Assembly: GCF_964204645.1 (NCBI RefSeq)
Contig: NC_134025.1
Location: 2,919,001 to 2,983,000, forward strand
Length of the DNA stretch: 64,000 nucleotides
Reading direction: 5' to 3'
Source: Tubulanus polymorphus
Taxonomy: Eukaryota > Nemertea > Palaeonemertea > Tubulaniformes > Tubulanidae
The position numbers and the translations under genes were made by a program. This document shows positions 49,301-61,965 of the stretch, one piece after another. Position 1 is the first letter of the stretch. Each line of letters opens with the position of its first letter. The notes below the pieces were generated by a model, which did no database searches, was not told the origin of the DNA, and saw only the letters and a list, made by a program, of their open reading frames with translations.

Positions 49301-52300
49301 TCCATGTTCATCGTAGCACAATCCCGGTGATAACTATACAGTCTGTGAGGAAAAAAGCACAAAATATGTTCCCCTTCGACGCCCGGTTAATCGTCGAGAA
49401 ACTACATATGTAACACGAATTTTTATCCAGTTAGTAATTATTTTCAATGCCAGCAGAATTGTTTTTTCCTTGATGTCCGCGCGCCGCGGAGAAATGGCGT
49501 TGAAAATTCCCCACAATTTTCAGCCCGTCATAAAAGGTATCCATTTAACACTGCACGCAAAAATGCGGCTTCTGTGGTGAAAATGAAAATGAAAACTGAA
49601 TTGCCGATGCAAACAAATAATGGAAAACAACTTTAAAATATGATCGCTGTCATATCAGTTTGTCTACTGCTGAGATTGACACGGACAAATTAGTCCAGAT
49701 CACGCAACATTTCGGATCAGTTTGGTTCTTTCTACACGACTCCGCATGACCTTCTGACAGATGACTAATTTGCATAAAACGCCGGGCTTAGAAACTGCCA
49801 TCAGATAACGGGAACATTTTATAGAAGGCATTCACGAAAACTGATAGAAATCTATGAGAATATATTGACTAGCCTCAGAAAGGACAACACAGATCTAACT
49901 GGTCTATAAAAAGATGACCTCTGATTTTCTCTGGGTCTCGCTGTGTCTTCTAAAAGTTGGACGTATACCGCAGCAATAGGAAACTAAAGAGGGTCTCAGA
50001 AATTTGTGAAGTTGCAGCAAGGAACAATACGATATTCTCCGCCTCCGAAAATACTGCGTAATTTTCTGGTAGAGTCAAGCAGAACGGAACATTCTCCAAA
50101 CAAACGAACCTTATAAAATCGAACGCTGACGCCGTCCTGTCAGTGTAGACTATTATATTCTAGTCTGCCCGTGCTTAGAGATATAGATTATAGCAACCAG
50201 GGCCATTCCTGAGTACATTACCTTCAAGACAATAGAAATATTATGAAATATAAATGACCTCTTCAATTTCAACAGTTACTTCTATCGAATTGATGATTTT
50301 ACGTATAAAATGTCTCTAACGACGAACTTTCACCAGTAACCTCGGCCATATTTTGGTCCCTCTTTGAAAACCCATGTCATCAGAGTATTTTTTAGATGTT
50401 TTAGAGGATAGATCCACAGAAGATATGCAGGGAGATGGAAATGATAGAGATTTTATGATAAAATGCTGATTTATTGAGAGAACAGCATTTACTGAAGAGT
50501 CAATTGTTCATAAGGCAGACAGGCTGGCACCTCTGATCTTCCTGAGTACATTTCCATGTTCAGAACTGTCGTTCTTTATGAATATTGCCAAAAGCAGAAA
50601 GAAATTACAGACCAATGCATATTACGTGTATCAAAAACAGTAGGTATGGATACTGTAAAAGACTGGTGATTACAGATGAAAGGCTTCTAATACGAGACGC
50701 AAAGTACCGAGGACCGCTATAAGAAAAATCAGGCCTGAATAGCAATACATGCAGCACACGTGATATTTCAAGCTGTTGACTGGGATAGTCTGAAAGATTT
50801 TTTTAATCGTCATATATTGCCATACCACCATAATTGAAATTGCATAATTTTTTCACCTATGAAAATTATGAATTCGAATATCAAATTTGTAAATAAGAAA
50901 ATGATAGTGTCTGATTCTATTTGGCGCCGGGATTAGGCAAGAGTTGACGTACTCGAGTGTCATAAACTATAGGAAATCATTGCCATTCTCGGGAGATTCG
51001 TCACGATTCATCTCATATTGCCATCGATTGTTAACCATCTTCTGCCCCTGATGAGAAAATGTTCTTCAAACCCGTCGATTCTGATAAATGAGGCATCGGC
51101 GAGAGTTGTGATGATTAAACACTGAGCGGTAATTATCGCACATTTGATGTACGAACAGTACGCAATCATTTAATTGTGGGTTAATCATTGTATGTTTGTT
51201 TCAAAACATCGGCACGAATCGTGAACAACTACGAAACGAAATCAATCCATCAGATAAATATATACTGAATGAATGAAAAAAATACGTTTATGGAGTTCGT
51301 TTACGTATTGAGGATAAAACGTGAAGGATGGTTAGGTTCAATGTCAGCAGTGATGTTGTAATCTTATCAAAGTAACCTTTCATTATCGAGTCGTCGGGTG
51401 TCGGTTATACTAGGTGACTAGCTGACTATTACGTGGCTTCCATAGAAATGAGTGGATTATCGCCTCAGTTGTATTGTAACCGACACGGATAGGCTATTTG
51501 CATGCTGTAACATGACTGACACGTAACGATATAGCTGAGTGACAAAATTACATTCAGAAAAAAAGATACGTTGAAATTGAAGACAGTTCCCGAAAACGTC
51601 AAAGTCGGCCACAATTCTAAAGCGACTGAAGAACTCTTCGGGTGATTAGTACCTTATCATTGGGGGTAAGCTTTTATAAACGGATGAGCTTATACCACTG
51701 TTAGGGATGACAAGAGCCAAAACACGGTTCAAAGAAGTAACAAATCTGGAAATATCCGATCGTGAAGCCAAACCACAAACAAGTAACTGACCAATTATTA
51801 CCACTCTGCATCAGTCTAAGTGGAATACAGAGTTCCAGACAAAATGCGCCATATCTAAGGCCATTATTCATAGACTGGCCACAAGGCTACAGACTCAGGT
51901 CATCGGTCAAATTATTTACCCATTGACTGCGATGCTCGAGGGCACACACACGACTGAACCTCTGCGTCTTGTAAATAAGGCGGCGCCCGAATCTTCCGTG
52001 AACAATGGGATCAGCGGGTTTAATTCCACTCAATTTGACGATTATAACTATCGCACCTCTCCGAGAAATATGGACAAGTTCAATAACCCGGTTGTACGAG
52101 ACATAGCATGATAGATGCCCATTCATCATCGTGTCGTGTAGTAGTCCCCCGATCTTACAGCGGACATTCAAAATTCATATAGGAGGCTATCAGAATCAAT
52201 TGCGGACAAGATATTCTCGTTACTATGACTGGGACGCTGGCATCGATATCCTTATCACGATAAAATATCAAACATTCACTCGACCGACAATACCATCTCG

Positions 52301-55300
52301 AACTTACGATGAACAAAGCAAAAAACCACTTTGCATATTATAGCGAGGTAATTTTCCTTGATACAATCAAATCGTTTTTACTTTTATTTACGTCTGTTGG
52401 CTCCGATGCCAGACTATAGATAGTTTTTCGATATCCCACCATGGGGTTCAAAGCGACTGATTCCATGATCGATTCTTTTTAAAACCACGTGCACAACGTG
52501 AGAACAGTCACAGTGCGCTGCAGGAGAATTTCTACTTTAATCTACGACAACTCGACTAAGGCTATACCACGGGATATATGAATAATTATTACACCAAAAA
52601 ACTATTCTGAATTCTTGAAACACGGACTCAGTTCCATGTTTGTGCACTTATTGAATTTGAATTGAGTTCTTTTTAAATCTTTTGCCAATTGATTCGACAA
52701 CTGGCAAACACAGTATATCACTGATCTAAACACCTTGCAGCAAAATACTCAAGTCATGATAAAGGTATTTAACATAAAGTACTGATAAGATTATGATGGA
52801 CTGGCTGTGCAGAAAATAAAAAGATTATTTTCTGGTTTTCAATCGGACGACCCGAGGCAAATTGATAGATCATGCACAGCTATGGACGCAGATAGTTACG
52901 AGAACAAACGTGGAAATAAAATTTCAGGCGATTCAAAAAACTCTTCATGAGCCAAATAAAGAAAGATTATACGGATAAACAGCTAAATAAAATGTCATAG
53001 TGCAAAGCAACGCAACTTCTGAGGCGAAGTTCATCTAAATAATCATAATAATGGATACTGATAATCTAAATTTATAACTACTTCACACCCTCCGAGCAAA
53101 ATTCAATATTTTCAAACATGAATTAGACAGATTAATGACAATAACAGAGTTCTAAGTGGTTACTTGAAAGTACGAAGTCCTCAGGCTATGGGTGGTGCAG
53201 CAACGCATTACACTTCGTTATAGACCATTGAAAAGTTAAATGGGAGTATTCCGAAGTTAAAATCATAGGAGATTGAATTTCATTCATTTGAGTGAAATTA
53301 GTGAAAACTCGATCGAAAACTGTTTCAGTCTTAGAAACGTAAAGGTTTTAGTAGTGATAGTAATAGCTGTGCATGTATCGATAAGGTATACGCGAACTAA
53401 TGCTTACACTTGTGTCATTCAAACATTGCATGCAATGACAAAAATCAAAATGGTCATGCAACGCAAGTCAATTCATTGGGTACAACATGCAACAATCCAG
53501 AATGTATGGACTAATATGCAACTGTATCAAAAACTCGGTTTCACTGAAGCTTAATAATCTTACTTCTCCGAAACTAAATCAACACCTTAAATCATCATTT
53601 TATGATTAAAAATGAAGTATTCAAAGATATGCAATATACTGCAATATACCGCCAACGGCTTCACACCGACTATAATTGTCCCATTAAATGCTTAACGGTA
53701 ATTAACAATGCGATATTATCAGAAGTAGAATTGATAATTTCAAGTAATTATATCTCATATTTAGAGGATATATCAGACTCTTAATTATGCGGTATATAAT
53801 CTGTAATAATAGTCACAATCCATCATGCTGCTTTGAGAAATCCCCCGGGCACGAAATGAATTTTTTTTCTGATATGAATTCAATACGTTTCGTATCTAAT
53901 AAATGTCTGTGAGGTCTTCACGCAGTGGATCAAATAACTATAAAGACCCTCATTTCGAGCTTCACACTTCAATCACAGTTCTCTCGTAATTATGAAAATC
54001 AATATGAAATATAAAGTTAAAATACCGTAATTAAAACCGATTCCTTTGAAAGTCGTGTACGGAAAATTATACAAGCCTGAATATCATCAAAATATATACA
54101 GCGAATTCAACACGCAACAAACTTTCTATTGAATTTGGTTTCCTTTGTTTTATAGACCATAGTGACGCGAAATCCGGATTTAGGATTAATTAAACGCTAT
54201 CGAAAGATAGCACTGCGCATAGTTTCTCTATACACTGAGCTTAGACATGCAGAATACAGCTAAAAATACAGAATAAATCAGTCCGAACTGAGAAAACCCA
54301 AGCAAACCTCAGTGGACTTCATGTAATTACCTTCACACTAAACGGAAAATGAAGCAACTAGGCTTCAACCATTAGAAGTGCATTAAGAAAAACAAGTTGG
54401 CACATTTAGGCTCAGGGGACGAACATTATCCCACCTAGAGCAAATAAGACAGTTTGAAGTCGTCTCTATCTGGACGGTACTGCGACAGGCTGTAAAGTAT
54501 TAGGGAATACTCGGACGAGAATGTCTTATTTCTGTTGTTCACACCAAGTATAAGATACAAAGGAACGGATCATTTCAAATACAAACTATACATACTTTTC
54601 TGCTTTTCAGGAAATTCCCAGGAGTTTGTTACAAACGCACCATCAAATTTCATAGACAAATTCAAATATGAATCTTCATGATTTTCAAGATGATTCCTCC
54701 TATTTGTTGAGTTCATTTGGTACATTAGTATGTGGGAAGATAGCCATAATGTCTAATAATTAGCCAGCGAAGCCGACAAGAGTAAGACCACATGTCATTT
54801 TGATTGTCGCAGATGGATTCCCATATTTAGTGTAGTATCTTGAACCACACAGAAAGGTTCCCTACAAGGTGGCCATCAAACTACTACAACAAGTGTGCAA
54901 TTTGGAAACGGATTTAGCGCAGAGTAAGATGTGGATTCCTACAGTCTAAAAACTAAAACTTTTGTTTGTAATGAGTTAAAAAAGTAATTCAGTTTCGGGC
55001 GAGGTGAATCTTTGTAATCACTTCCAATTGCGGACACTTCAAAGAAATACCTAAAATCAAAGATAACAAACGTGGACAATATTTGCTGCTTTTATGATAT
55101 ACGTTTTCGAATGCAAACTGTTATGATAACTGACAAAGCATGATTTTTTGTGAAGTCATCTACTGTTGGCAAGCAATACAGACAAATACACCCCCGAGCC
55201 TCGAATATATCTATTCACAAGACATCGGTGATATATACAAAACGATATTGTATAAAGCGTTTTTAATGGAATGCTAATTTTAGGAAATGTAAGAATATAT

Positions 55301-55845
55301 AAGATACTTAACAGTAGGAATATTATCAGTATCAAAACAAAACTTAACCAGTAATAAGTTGTTGATATTGTCATTTTCATTAGTTTTTATTCGTCTTTTA
55401 TGACATATCAATGAGAACGTATAAAGATCTTTTTCTGCTCAGCAGGAAAGAATTAAATCAGTACACTCGTAGAAAATCATATCTTTTATTCAATTCATTT
55501 TTGAGGTTATCCGGTACATAAATTTCAGCAGTACAGCGATGTACACGGCGCTAAATATGGCAATTATCATTTTCAGATCGTTTTATAACAGCCAGCAAAA
55601 GAAATCAAGATAATTGAAAAACGACCCACGAGTATCAAAATTACCTATATAGATTGTCTCAATTCAAACACAAGCCTTTATAGAGACAACTGTGTTACCC
55701 ATATACAATTATTGAAACATGGTAGAATACTCGTAGACAAGGAATTCCATCATGAAATTATTTCTAACTTGAAATCTTACCTTTTAACACTTCTCCTGCG
55801 ACGCTTCGTGGCATACATAGTCTTAATCACCCAATCGTCCACCAT
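25302..55845 (-). CDS. AHR: Aryl hydrocarbon receptor (bHLH-PAS transcription factor)
   Basis: Twelve coding exons in transcript order: 55845-55781, 44805-44618, 32835-32738, 32638-32549, 28839-28704, 28613-28540, 28447-28260, 28127-28021, 27438-27297, 27209-25968, 25656-25500, 25382-25302. All phases agree; 855 residues (human 848). The receptor dimerises with ARNT and binds xenobiotic response elements. The basic region ([11 protein letters not shown]) keeps Ser36, His39 and Arg40, the DNA-contact positions in human AHR; the helix-loop-helix runs to about 82. PAS-A covers about 110-215 and PAS-B about 268-370. The rest is a Tyr/Ser/Asn-rich transactivation tail, mostly in one 1.2-kb exon. 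Ligand-pocket positions differ from vertebrates. An in-frame stop lies just upstream of the first ATG; Met10 is an alternative start. Introns 1 and 2 are 11.0 and 11.8 kb. Confidence 0.95.
25739..25861. mobile_element. Inverted retroelement-terminus fragments in AHR intron 10
   Basis: On the minus strand a CTGA, imperfect hairpin, GAAACGTC motif runs from about 25786 to 25742; at 25844-25861 the plus strand has atctgaaacgttagtg. The two arms (gtgacgtttcagata and its counterpart) are inverted copies with about 87 bases between them. The same motif recurs at 45758-45788. It resembles the CTGA-n-GAAAC termini seen in Penelope-like retroelements. Confidence 0.35.
28900..29240 (-). mobile_element. 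Two diverged direct copies of a tRNA-derived SINE in AHR intron 4
   Basis: Copy 1 (about 28900-29045) and copy 2 (about 29085-29240) share segments such as tttcc-n-gaata/tg, aacattn-gacgaagaa and gcang/aatttgaaccc. Read on the minus strand each has a B-box (GGGTTCGAATCC in copy 2, GGGTTCAAATC in copy 1). They are old, degraded copies in the same orientation as AHR. Confidence 0.45.
29241..32548. other. AHR intron 4, remaining part
   Basis: About 3.3 kb of intron sequence. There is a short CT-rich tract at about 31885-31915. No exon, RNA gene or intact mobile element was recognised. Confidence 0.4.
34257..34530. repeat. Cluster of CCAATTTAGAACG motifs (degraded transposon?)
   Basis: The motif appears in direct orientation at 34258-34270, 34448-34461 and (as aaatttagaacg) 34516-34527, and inverted at 34495-34511. 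Such repeated subterminal motifs are common in hAT-like and similar MITEs, but no clear boundaries or target duplication were seen. Confidence 0.35.
41092..41160. repeat. Three-unit tandem repeat built on CCTCATCTGATGAGG
   Basis: Units of 22-23 bp start at 41092, 41115 and 41138. Each contains a cctcatc-tgatgagg near-palindrome; the third is diverged. It lies within AHR intron 2. Each unit can form a short hairpin. Confidence 0.6.
44806..55780. other. AHR intron 1 (11.0 kb)
   Basis: It contains the retroelement-terminus motif at 45741-45790 and an odd pair of overlapping open frames on the minus strand at about 46617-47135. The rest is AT-rich sequence without recognisable exons, RNA genes or intact transposons. 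Confidence 0.4.
45741..45790 (+). mobile_element. Retroelement 3'-terminus motif, CTGATGA...GAAACGTCG
   Basis: ctgatgactg at 45758-45767 is followed by gataaagtcgaaacgtcgaa ending at 45791. GACT (45763-45766) can pair with AGTC (45777-45780), and agtcatc at 45741-45747 can alternatively pair with gatgact. The CTGANGA/GAAAC pair recalls a hammerhead ribozyme core as found in Penelope-like elements, but stem II is not in the canonical register, so activity is doubtful. Confidence 0.35.
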
Positions 55846-56400
55846 AGGAGTTCAAAACACTGAACAGCAGTAGGACGCAAATTGTGACACGTTCTTTGCA
55901 GGTGTGGATCGAATACGGACCACCAGGCCTAGGCCTAGAAGGTACCGAGGCTGAAGCGATGTCAAATTTATTTTCGTACAGTCCTGACTCTTTTTTATCA
56001 GTACCAGTGTCTATAGATTTGTTGCCGAGTCGTTTTTTTTTCTAGTTTTTTATCCTCTTTGACTAGATGTGCATGAATGTAAGCACCACACAGAGTTAAT
56101 CATACACACTGTCCACTCGGGCTGTCCTTGTATTGTTAAACATAGCAGACTAGCACGTTCCACTCTGGGTTACGATGCCGCCATCCCCCAAGGCGACACA
56201 CAAACGACAGTCCCGCCTTATTTACGAGCGAAGACCAATCATCGTCGCTGGCGGTAATTATTTGCAACTGAATGGCTGCCGGTTCTATTCCAGCAGCGAG
56301 CACAATAAACCCTGATTATAAAAAGGGTCTGCGCTTTTACGCAGTCCCAAACAGAAGACGTCATTTCTACGTTCGACGCGTCTCGATTCAGAGTAAGGTT
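55846..56400 (-). promoter_or_regulatory. AHR 5' leader and putative CCAAT/GC-box promoter
   Basis: On the minus strand, a GC box (GGCGGGA, plus-strand 56211-56217) and an inverted CCAAT box (plus-strand ccaat at 56235-56239) lie 365-395 bases upstream of the AHR start codon. No TATA box at a fitting distance was seen. This arrangement fits a TATA-less promoter; start site not determined. Confidence 0.4.
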
Positions 56401-59400
56401 TATATACAGTAAGAGGAAATTAGTCAGTTTTACGCGTAGATGTCAGAAATTTATAACACGGCACCGTTGAAGCGATAAAAATGACTTGAAGCCAGATTGA
56501 AAAGGTACATATCAATAGTAACCATGAATCAGCTCAGTTTTATTGGCAAAATCATATTCAGAAATTCGTCAAAAGATTACGGATCAATTGATGAAAACAC
56601 AGCGCGGTATACGTCACCAGTCACTGATGTAATTAAAACAAGAGATTAAAATCTTAATTCAATATGCCCCACACACAACCTGTGGTCGGCACTTATTAAT
56701 AAAACGCCACCTGACTACAATCTTTATTTCAATTCCGGAATGAAAAAAAAAATAATCAAAAATCGTCACAACAACACACACGAAGCAACCGATGACTCGA
56801 AATAAAAGATTACTGGGTCGGTATAGAAAATCTGGTTGTATTTTTAGAACACGACAAAGAGAGACAAGAACATCATAGGTGACAATACAATCAGTGGTGA
56901 GATTATTCTAACACGTGTGTTTGATGAGGTGCGCATAGAACTGTAACTCTGGGCCGCACACTTTCGCATCAATCGGATGCGGACTCAATCCGAAAAAGCT
57001 GGTAACATGATGGATAGTTGCGTTTCAACATTTTCTAGACGAAGCTTTATATTGTGATATTGTTTGCACAAAGGCTTCGGGTGTTTGACTAGTGCTGCTT
57101 GCGAGAGACTCTTGACTTGACACTGTTCAAGTGGCACTTAAGTACCCTTTCATGAATTACCTCCCCCTAGTCCCATCATCAATACACCATCAACACAACA
57201 CTTGGTCAACGGTTCACCACATAACATGCGCGAATCAAACAAATGCTCTTTACTTCAAATACTTTGAGATGAATGCAGTACTATATCATAACTGTCCTGC
57301 AAACACTCGCTTTCAGCATCATTGAGAAACCATAAGTTATCGAAATGCGTTAAATTAAATTTCACTTCAAGAAGTCGGAACGAGCAGCGTAAAGATGATT
57401 ATCGCTTTTATGAAAATGGACACGGCGAGATTTGGCCCCGGAGCTGTAGCCCTTGAGCATCGTTCAACAGAAATCAGATGGCAAACTGCCCTGAAAGGCA
57501 ATGCCCGAGGATAGTTATAATTATGGCTATTCTTTCAATGCTATTAGTCGTGCAGCAACATGTCAGAAATTACCATGAAATGTAAACCTTCACAGCGTGA
57601 TCAGCAGGAAACAAAAGTTAGATTTAAAAAGCTGGGAATCACCAACGTTACTCCCTCAAAATACACATCCCTGATATCATGGACGACCTGTGAATGAGCG
57701 AAAAATTAGGGAAATAGAGTGATGTTGATCAAAGGCCTTTGGAAATTAAAACAACTGATCTTCAATACCGATGATATTGTCGCAAAAAGCAATAACAAGC
57801 GAAGTTATTTGCCATCCTGAACCCGGGTCCACCACAGTTTTGAGTTGAAATTTGACTGATTAGCCAAATAAACTGATGCGATAGCAAAAGGGTTAATCGT
57901 GACAATAGACCCCTCAATTGCTGGCATCAATCTTTGCGCAAAAAAGTCAAGAATCGGCTTCAATAGCGAAATTCCATCAGATGACAATTAGTACAATAAC
58001 CGCATCAGACACCTCTGTACCCAACATTCAACCCCATCTGGTGTGTTAAATACACAGTCGTCACTCGTATTGAATTATCGCTGACGTGCGAATTCAAATT
58101 TCATCGTCTTTTCATTGACGAGTTGAAAAGTTTTACTACAACGATCTACACATTGCAATTACGTGTGATAATAAAACCGAAAGAATGCACAACGGATTCG
58201 ACGGAAGGTGTAAACTTTCACTCGTCAACCACCTGCTTACGGTGACTACGACTTCCTCCAGTTCACTCTCTTACCACGCTGTGGATTCATACGAAAGCGA
58301 TTCTTTCCTCGAAGATCCAGCCAATAAAATGATTTGTGGCATCTTACGCATCGGTTTTCAACGAAACGAAACATTCAAAACTTATAAACCGTGACACACG
58401 GGCGCACGCTCGAAAAATGAATATATTTCACCGACACAGCGTGGGTATTTCTCAAAACGTTTTCTTCTTTCTGCGACTGTTTCTGATTATTACACATTTA
58501 TTACAATGAAGCTTTATTAGCGACTATTCACGGATTTTTAAGCGTGACTCACAATTTAAGTAAAACGACTGGGAACTGGCTCCCTGATGATTTAACTGTC
58601 CGTGCAACTGCCGTTCGGAGGGAAAGTTAGTTTTGACGATTACTCCATTAAAACCGAAACCTTTCGACGACAAAATTGATCCAAACATTTTTCTCGTTGA
58701 GAATAATTCATTAAAATGCCTATAGTCGTATATCAGACGAAATCGATTTTCTTGATGTTCATCTAAGTTCCAACTAATCTGTAAGCTTTTTGATCAGATA
58801 TTTGAAAAAAGTTAACTAGTAATACTTTACCTCATATCCACTTTCTGAAACCCCTCCAACTTTATGAAAAAAACTTCAAAATCAGTAATTCCCATCAAAT
58901 AAATGATCTTTATCTGAACTTCTTTTCAAGATCACTTTCACTGTCTTCTTCCAAAAAGAGTGTCTATTGAAAATATTTTTTCAGATGCTTATATGTTGGA
59001 AAAGTTGCACCACCCATTTCTTTTTCTCCAGGGTCCCATCTAGGTCAGGGTATAATCATGGGAAAATTATTGTGTATTTCGGACGAAAAAATCATCGCAT
59101 GCACGAAGATGCGGTGAACATAAGAGCAATGTGTCTTTATAAATTGTCCCAGGCATGACCTATAACTATTGAGCATCTTATATCAGAAATTGCAGGGAGT
59201 CAACAGATTGTTTTTCAAAAACTTTCGCTTTCTTTGAATAACAAGATCGCACTATAAAAGAGCGAACAAGAATAGTACACCTATGAAAAAAAAACGAATA
59301 TAGCATTTTTAGTATATGCTAAATATATGATAGTCTCAACTATAGATTTCTGTAATATTTTGTGGTTAGTTTAACATTGGAATTACTGCAGCAAATATAA

Positions 59401-61610
59401 CTACACTTTATTCAGTATATTTCGAATAATATAATAATACTTTTTATAGATAGCTGAAAACCATTGCAAATAGCTGATATTGGCGCGCTTGCACATGACT
59501 CATCAACACACCACACCACAATGACCGCTGATCTGCAAAACAAACTTCCAAACTTAGTTTCAAAACTTATTTTCCTAGGTTCGAATCCTTGGTTAAGGGC
59601 AATTTTCAGAATAAAGAACTGCAGAGAAAAAGAGTGGTAATGCCATTACCGTACAATTTTTATCAGTCATATTAAAATCATTGTCCAGGTGATTTTAACC
59701 TCAGGGCAATTCATTCATCCGGGCTTCTGCGCAGTAACTACTTTACGGTTAGTGAATCTGGCCATAAATTTCGGCCAACAATAGCAATCTAATGGTGACA
59801 CCTACGACAGGAAAATTAGTTGATTGCTTCGCATCCTGAGCGAAACTTAAGAAAGAAACTTGAAACCATAAGAATCTGCCGCTTAGAAGTAGCCCTTAAA
59901 TAGGTATTCGGCTTTTTAGATCTATTTTTAATAAAGTTATCCACAAATGAATTCTATTAGGTTTTTCAAATTCAACGTTTGACACGATGCAAATAAGGAA
60001 TTTTGTGGATACCCATAATCCAAGAATATCAAAGAATTTGTTATTGAGGAAAGTTGTCCATAGTTGATTTTGACATCTTCTCGAAAACATCTACTACCTA
60101 TGAATTCAGCTAGCTTCTCTTTGACGGAAAGGATAAACAATATAATTCATTAAGCGCATCGAATATTGCACAAAACCTCCGCATGGTACTTTAATGGGTA
60201 GGAAATACTTGACGAACGCAGGAAAACCTTAAAACCAGTAGCGCACCGCAATAAAACCAAGCATCAAATGATTATCGAGATGGAGAAGTTGAAAGATTAC
60301 ATTGTGTCGGTTTAGTTCGCAGTCAATCGACAAAAAAGGATTACAAGTTCATTCACAGAGACAAGTAAAGATCTTGGTAAGAGGTTATTGTCAGCTATTT
60401 TGTAAAGCAAACCGCCGCATTTTGAAGAGGTGCCTTTCAATCGCATTATCGACGTTAATGTTGCGTCTAAGAACGGAGGCTACAGGATATGCGTTCGCAT
60501 GATCGCTTCAGACCTGAGAGGTTGTCTGGTTCGCGCACGCAGACCTCCCCGCCGAGAAGAACAACGAAATCTATAGCTCGAGGAAGTCATGATACTCGCA
60601 TTTACAGCATTTTGAACAGTTGGAAAGACGCAGATAAACGTAAAAAAAATTCAAAGACGTTTCCTCCGATATGCCGCAATAGCACTCTAAACGTGGCCCT
60701 CGAGTCATATAACATAAACTGTAGGTTAATGATGGAATATTAATCAATCTAATGAAGCGGAATGAAAGATATGAAGAATGTCTTGTTACATTTTGAGAGA
60801 CAAAAATTATGAGCGTTTTTTTTCCCATTTACGTATTTTATTTTGACAGCGCCATAACTGTTGGAAGAACAGCCGCGGAAATATACCTGGCGGCCGTGAA
60901 AATGACTTCACAGCGGTATAATTATCATATTATCAATAGATTCTATACAGTACTGGGCAAATAGTGACATATAACTTGTTCAAAACATATAGAAAACTAT
61001 ATTGTCGCCACGTAGGGGGCTCAGAAGTCAAGTAAATTGCTCAATTCATTCTCAATGTGAATCCAGTTGAACAACGGTTTATACTTGAACGCAACATACT
61101 ATTTTCACAGCAGAAAATAATACGGTAGAATTCTCACGATTCAATTCTCGCTCCACCCTTCAAATGAATTTTTGAAAAGAAATTCAGACTGTTTTTACAA
61201 ATAATCAGTTAAATCGTTTCTGTTATGCTTTCGTGAATTGGATATCGTACAAATAAACGTTTCAAAATATTGATAAAAAGGATAACCGTAATATTCGAGT
61301 GTGAAAAATTACGTTAGGAAATTAAATCCTTTTTGAAAAAAAATATGAAAATTCAAAATATTTTGATTTAGAACCAAATACAATTTCTTCTAATTCCTAA
61401 AACACCGATTTAATTATGATCGTTTTTATTCAAATTTTCAATCTAATACATTTTTCTGATATAATTGTTGAAAATCACAACAAATTATGAGAATTAAAAC
61501 TGAATAAGGAATATTATCAAAATAAAACTTACAAAATCATTATTATAGCTACGTAAGTTAAATATCCCGAAATAGGAATGAAAAAAAAACGAAAAACGTC
61601 TAAAAAGTAC
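56401..61610. other. Intergenic region upstream of AHR
   Basis: Mostly AT-rich DNA with no supported gene. An isolated B-box-like ggttcgaatcc at 59579-59589 may mark a degraded tRNA-derived repeat. Open frames at 57805-57987 (-), 58185-58394 (+) and 60302-60743 (+) have no recognised similarity and no convincing splice context. Confidence 0.35.
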
Positions 61611-61965
61611 CTGTTTAAAGATTCTAATCCCATCCAAACGGCGAGATCACGAGGATCGGCACCACAAGTTCCACTATTAAACATGCGATCTGCTTCCATA
61701 TTTTGATATTGCATGCAACAATGCAAACCCGCAACAACTCCAGACATCAAGCTATATACGATGATGCTAGTTATTTCTCGAGAAATATCTGCCTTGTTTA
61801 TGATAATTTTCAGAGTCGAATGAAAATTAAAGCAACAAGGATTCCAGTAGGCACCAATCACTTTTACTTTTTTGTTCTTTTCGTCTATTTTAACTTTTGT
61901 TGCGAATGCGTCCTCGGTTGGAAGACAGCTCTGGGGGGTATTGTGTGCGTTGCACGCCAGTTGTA
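61611..61965 (-). CDS. Candidate internal exon of an unidentified gene
   Basis: A 355-base open segment on the minus strand is bounded by an acceptor (ttattttag, exon from 61965) and a donor (aacag-gtactt, exon to 61611). It encodes about 118 residues with seven cysteines including CC pairs (NPCCF and GLHCCMQ), a hydrophobic stretch around SIIVYSLMSGVVAGL and a GTCGADPRDLAVWMGLESLNR segment. Without splicing the frame continues to a stop at 61529 with a further hydrophobic tail. There is no ATG start; the upstream frame would begin at a TTG. Neighbouring exons were not found and no family was recognised. It may be a real exon of a secreted or membrane protein, or a relic. Confidence 0.3.

Noticed and set aside
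57805-57987. 60-codon minus-strand frame as an exon downstream of the 61.6-kb candidate
   Set aside because: No acceptor site in the right phase and no similarity supporting a link.
59479-59600. SINE or tRNA gene at the GGTTCGAATCC site at 59579
   Set aside because: A single B box with no A box or repeat partner in the window.
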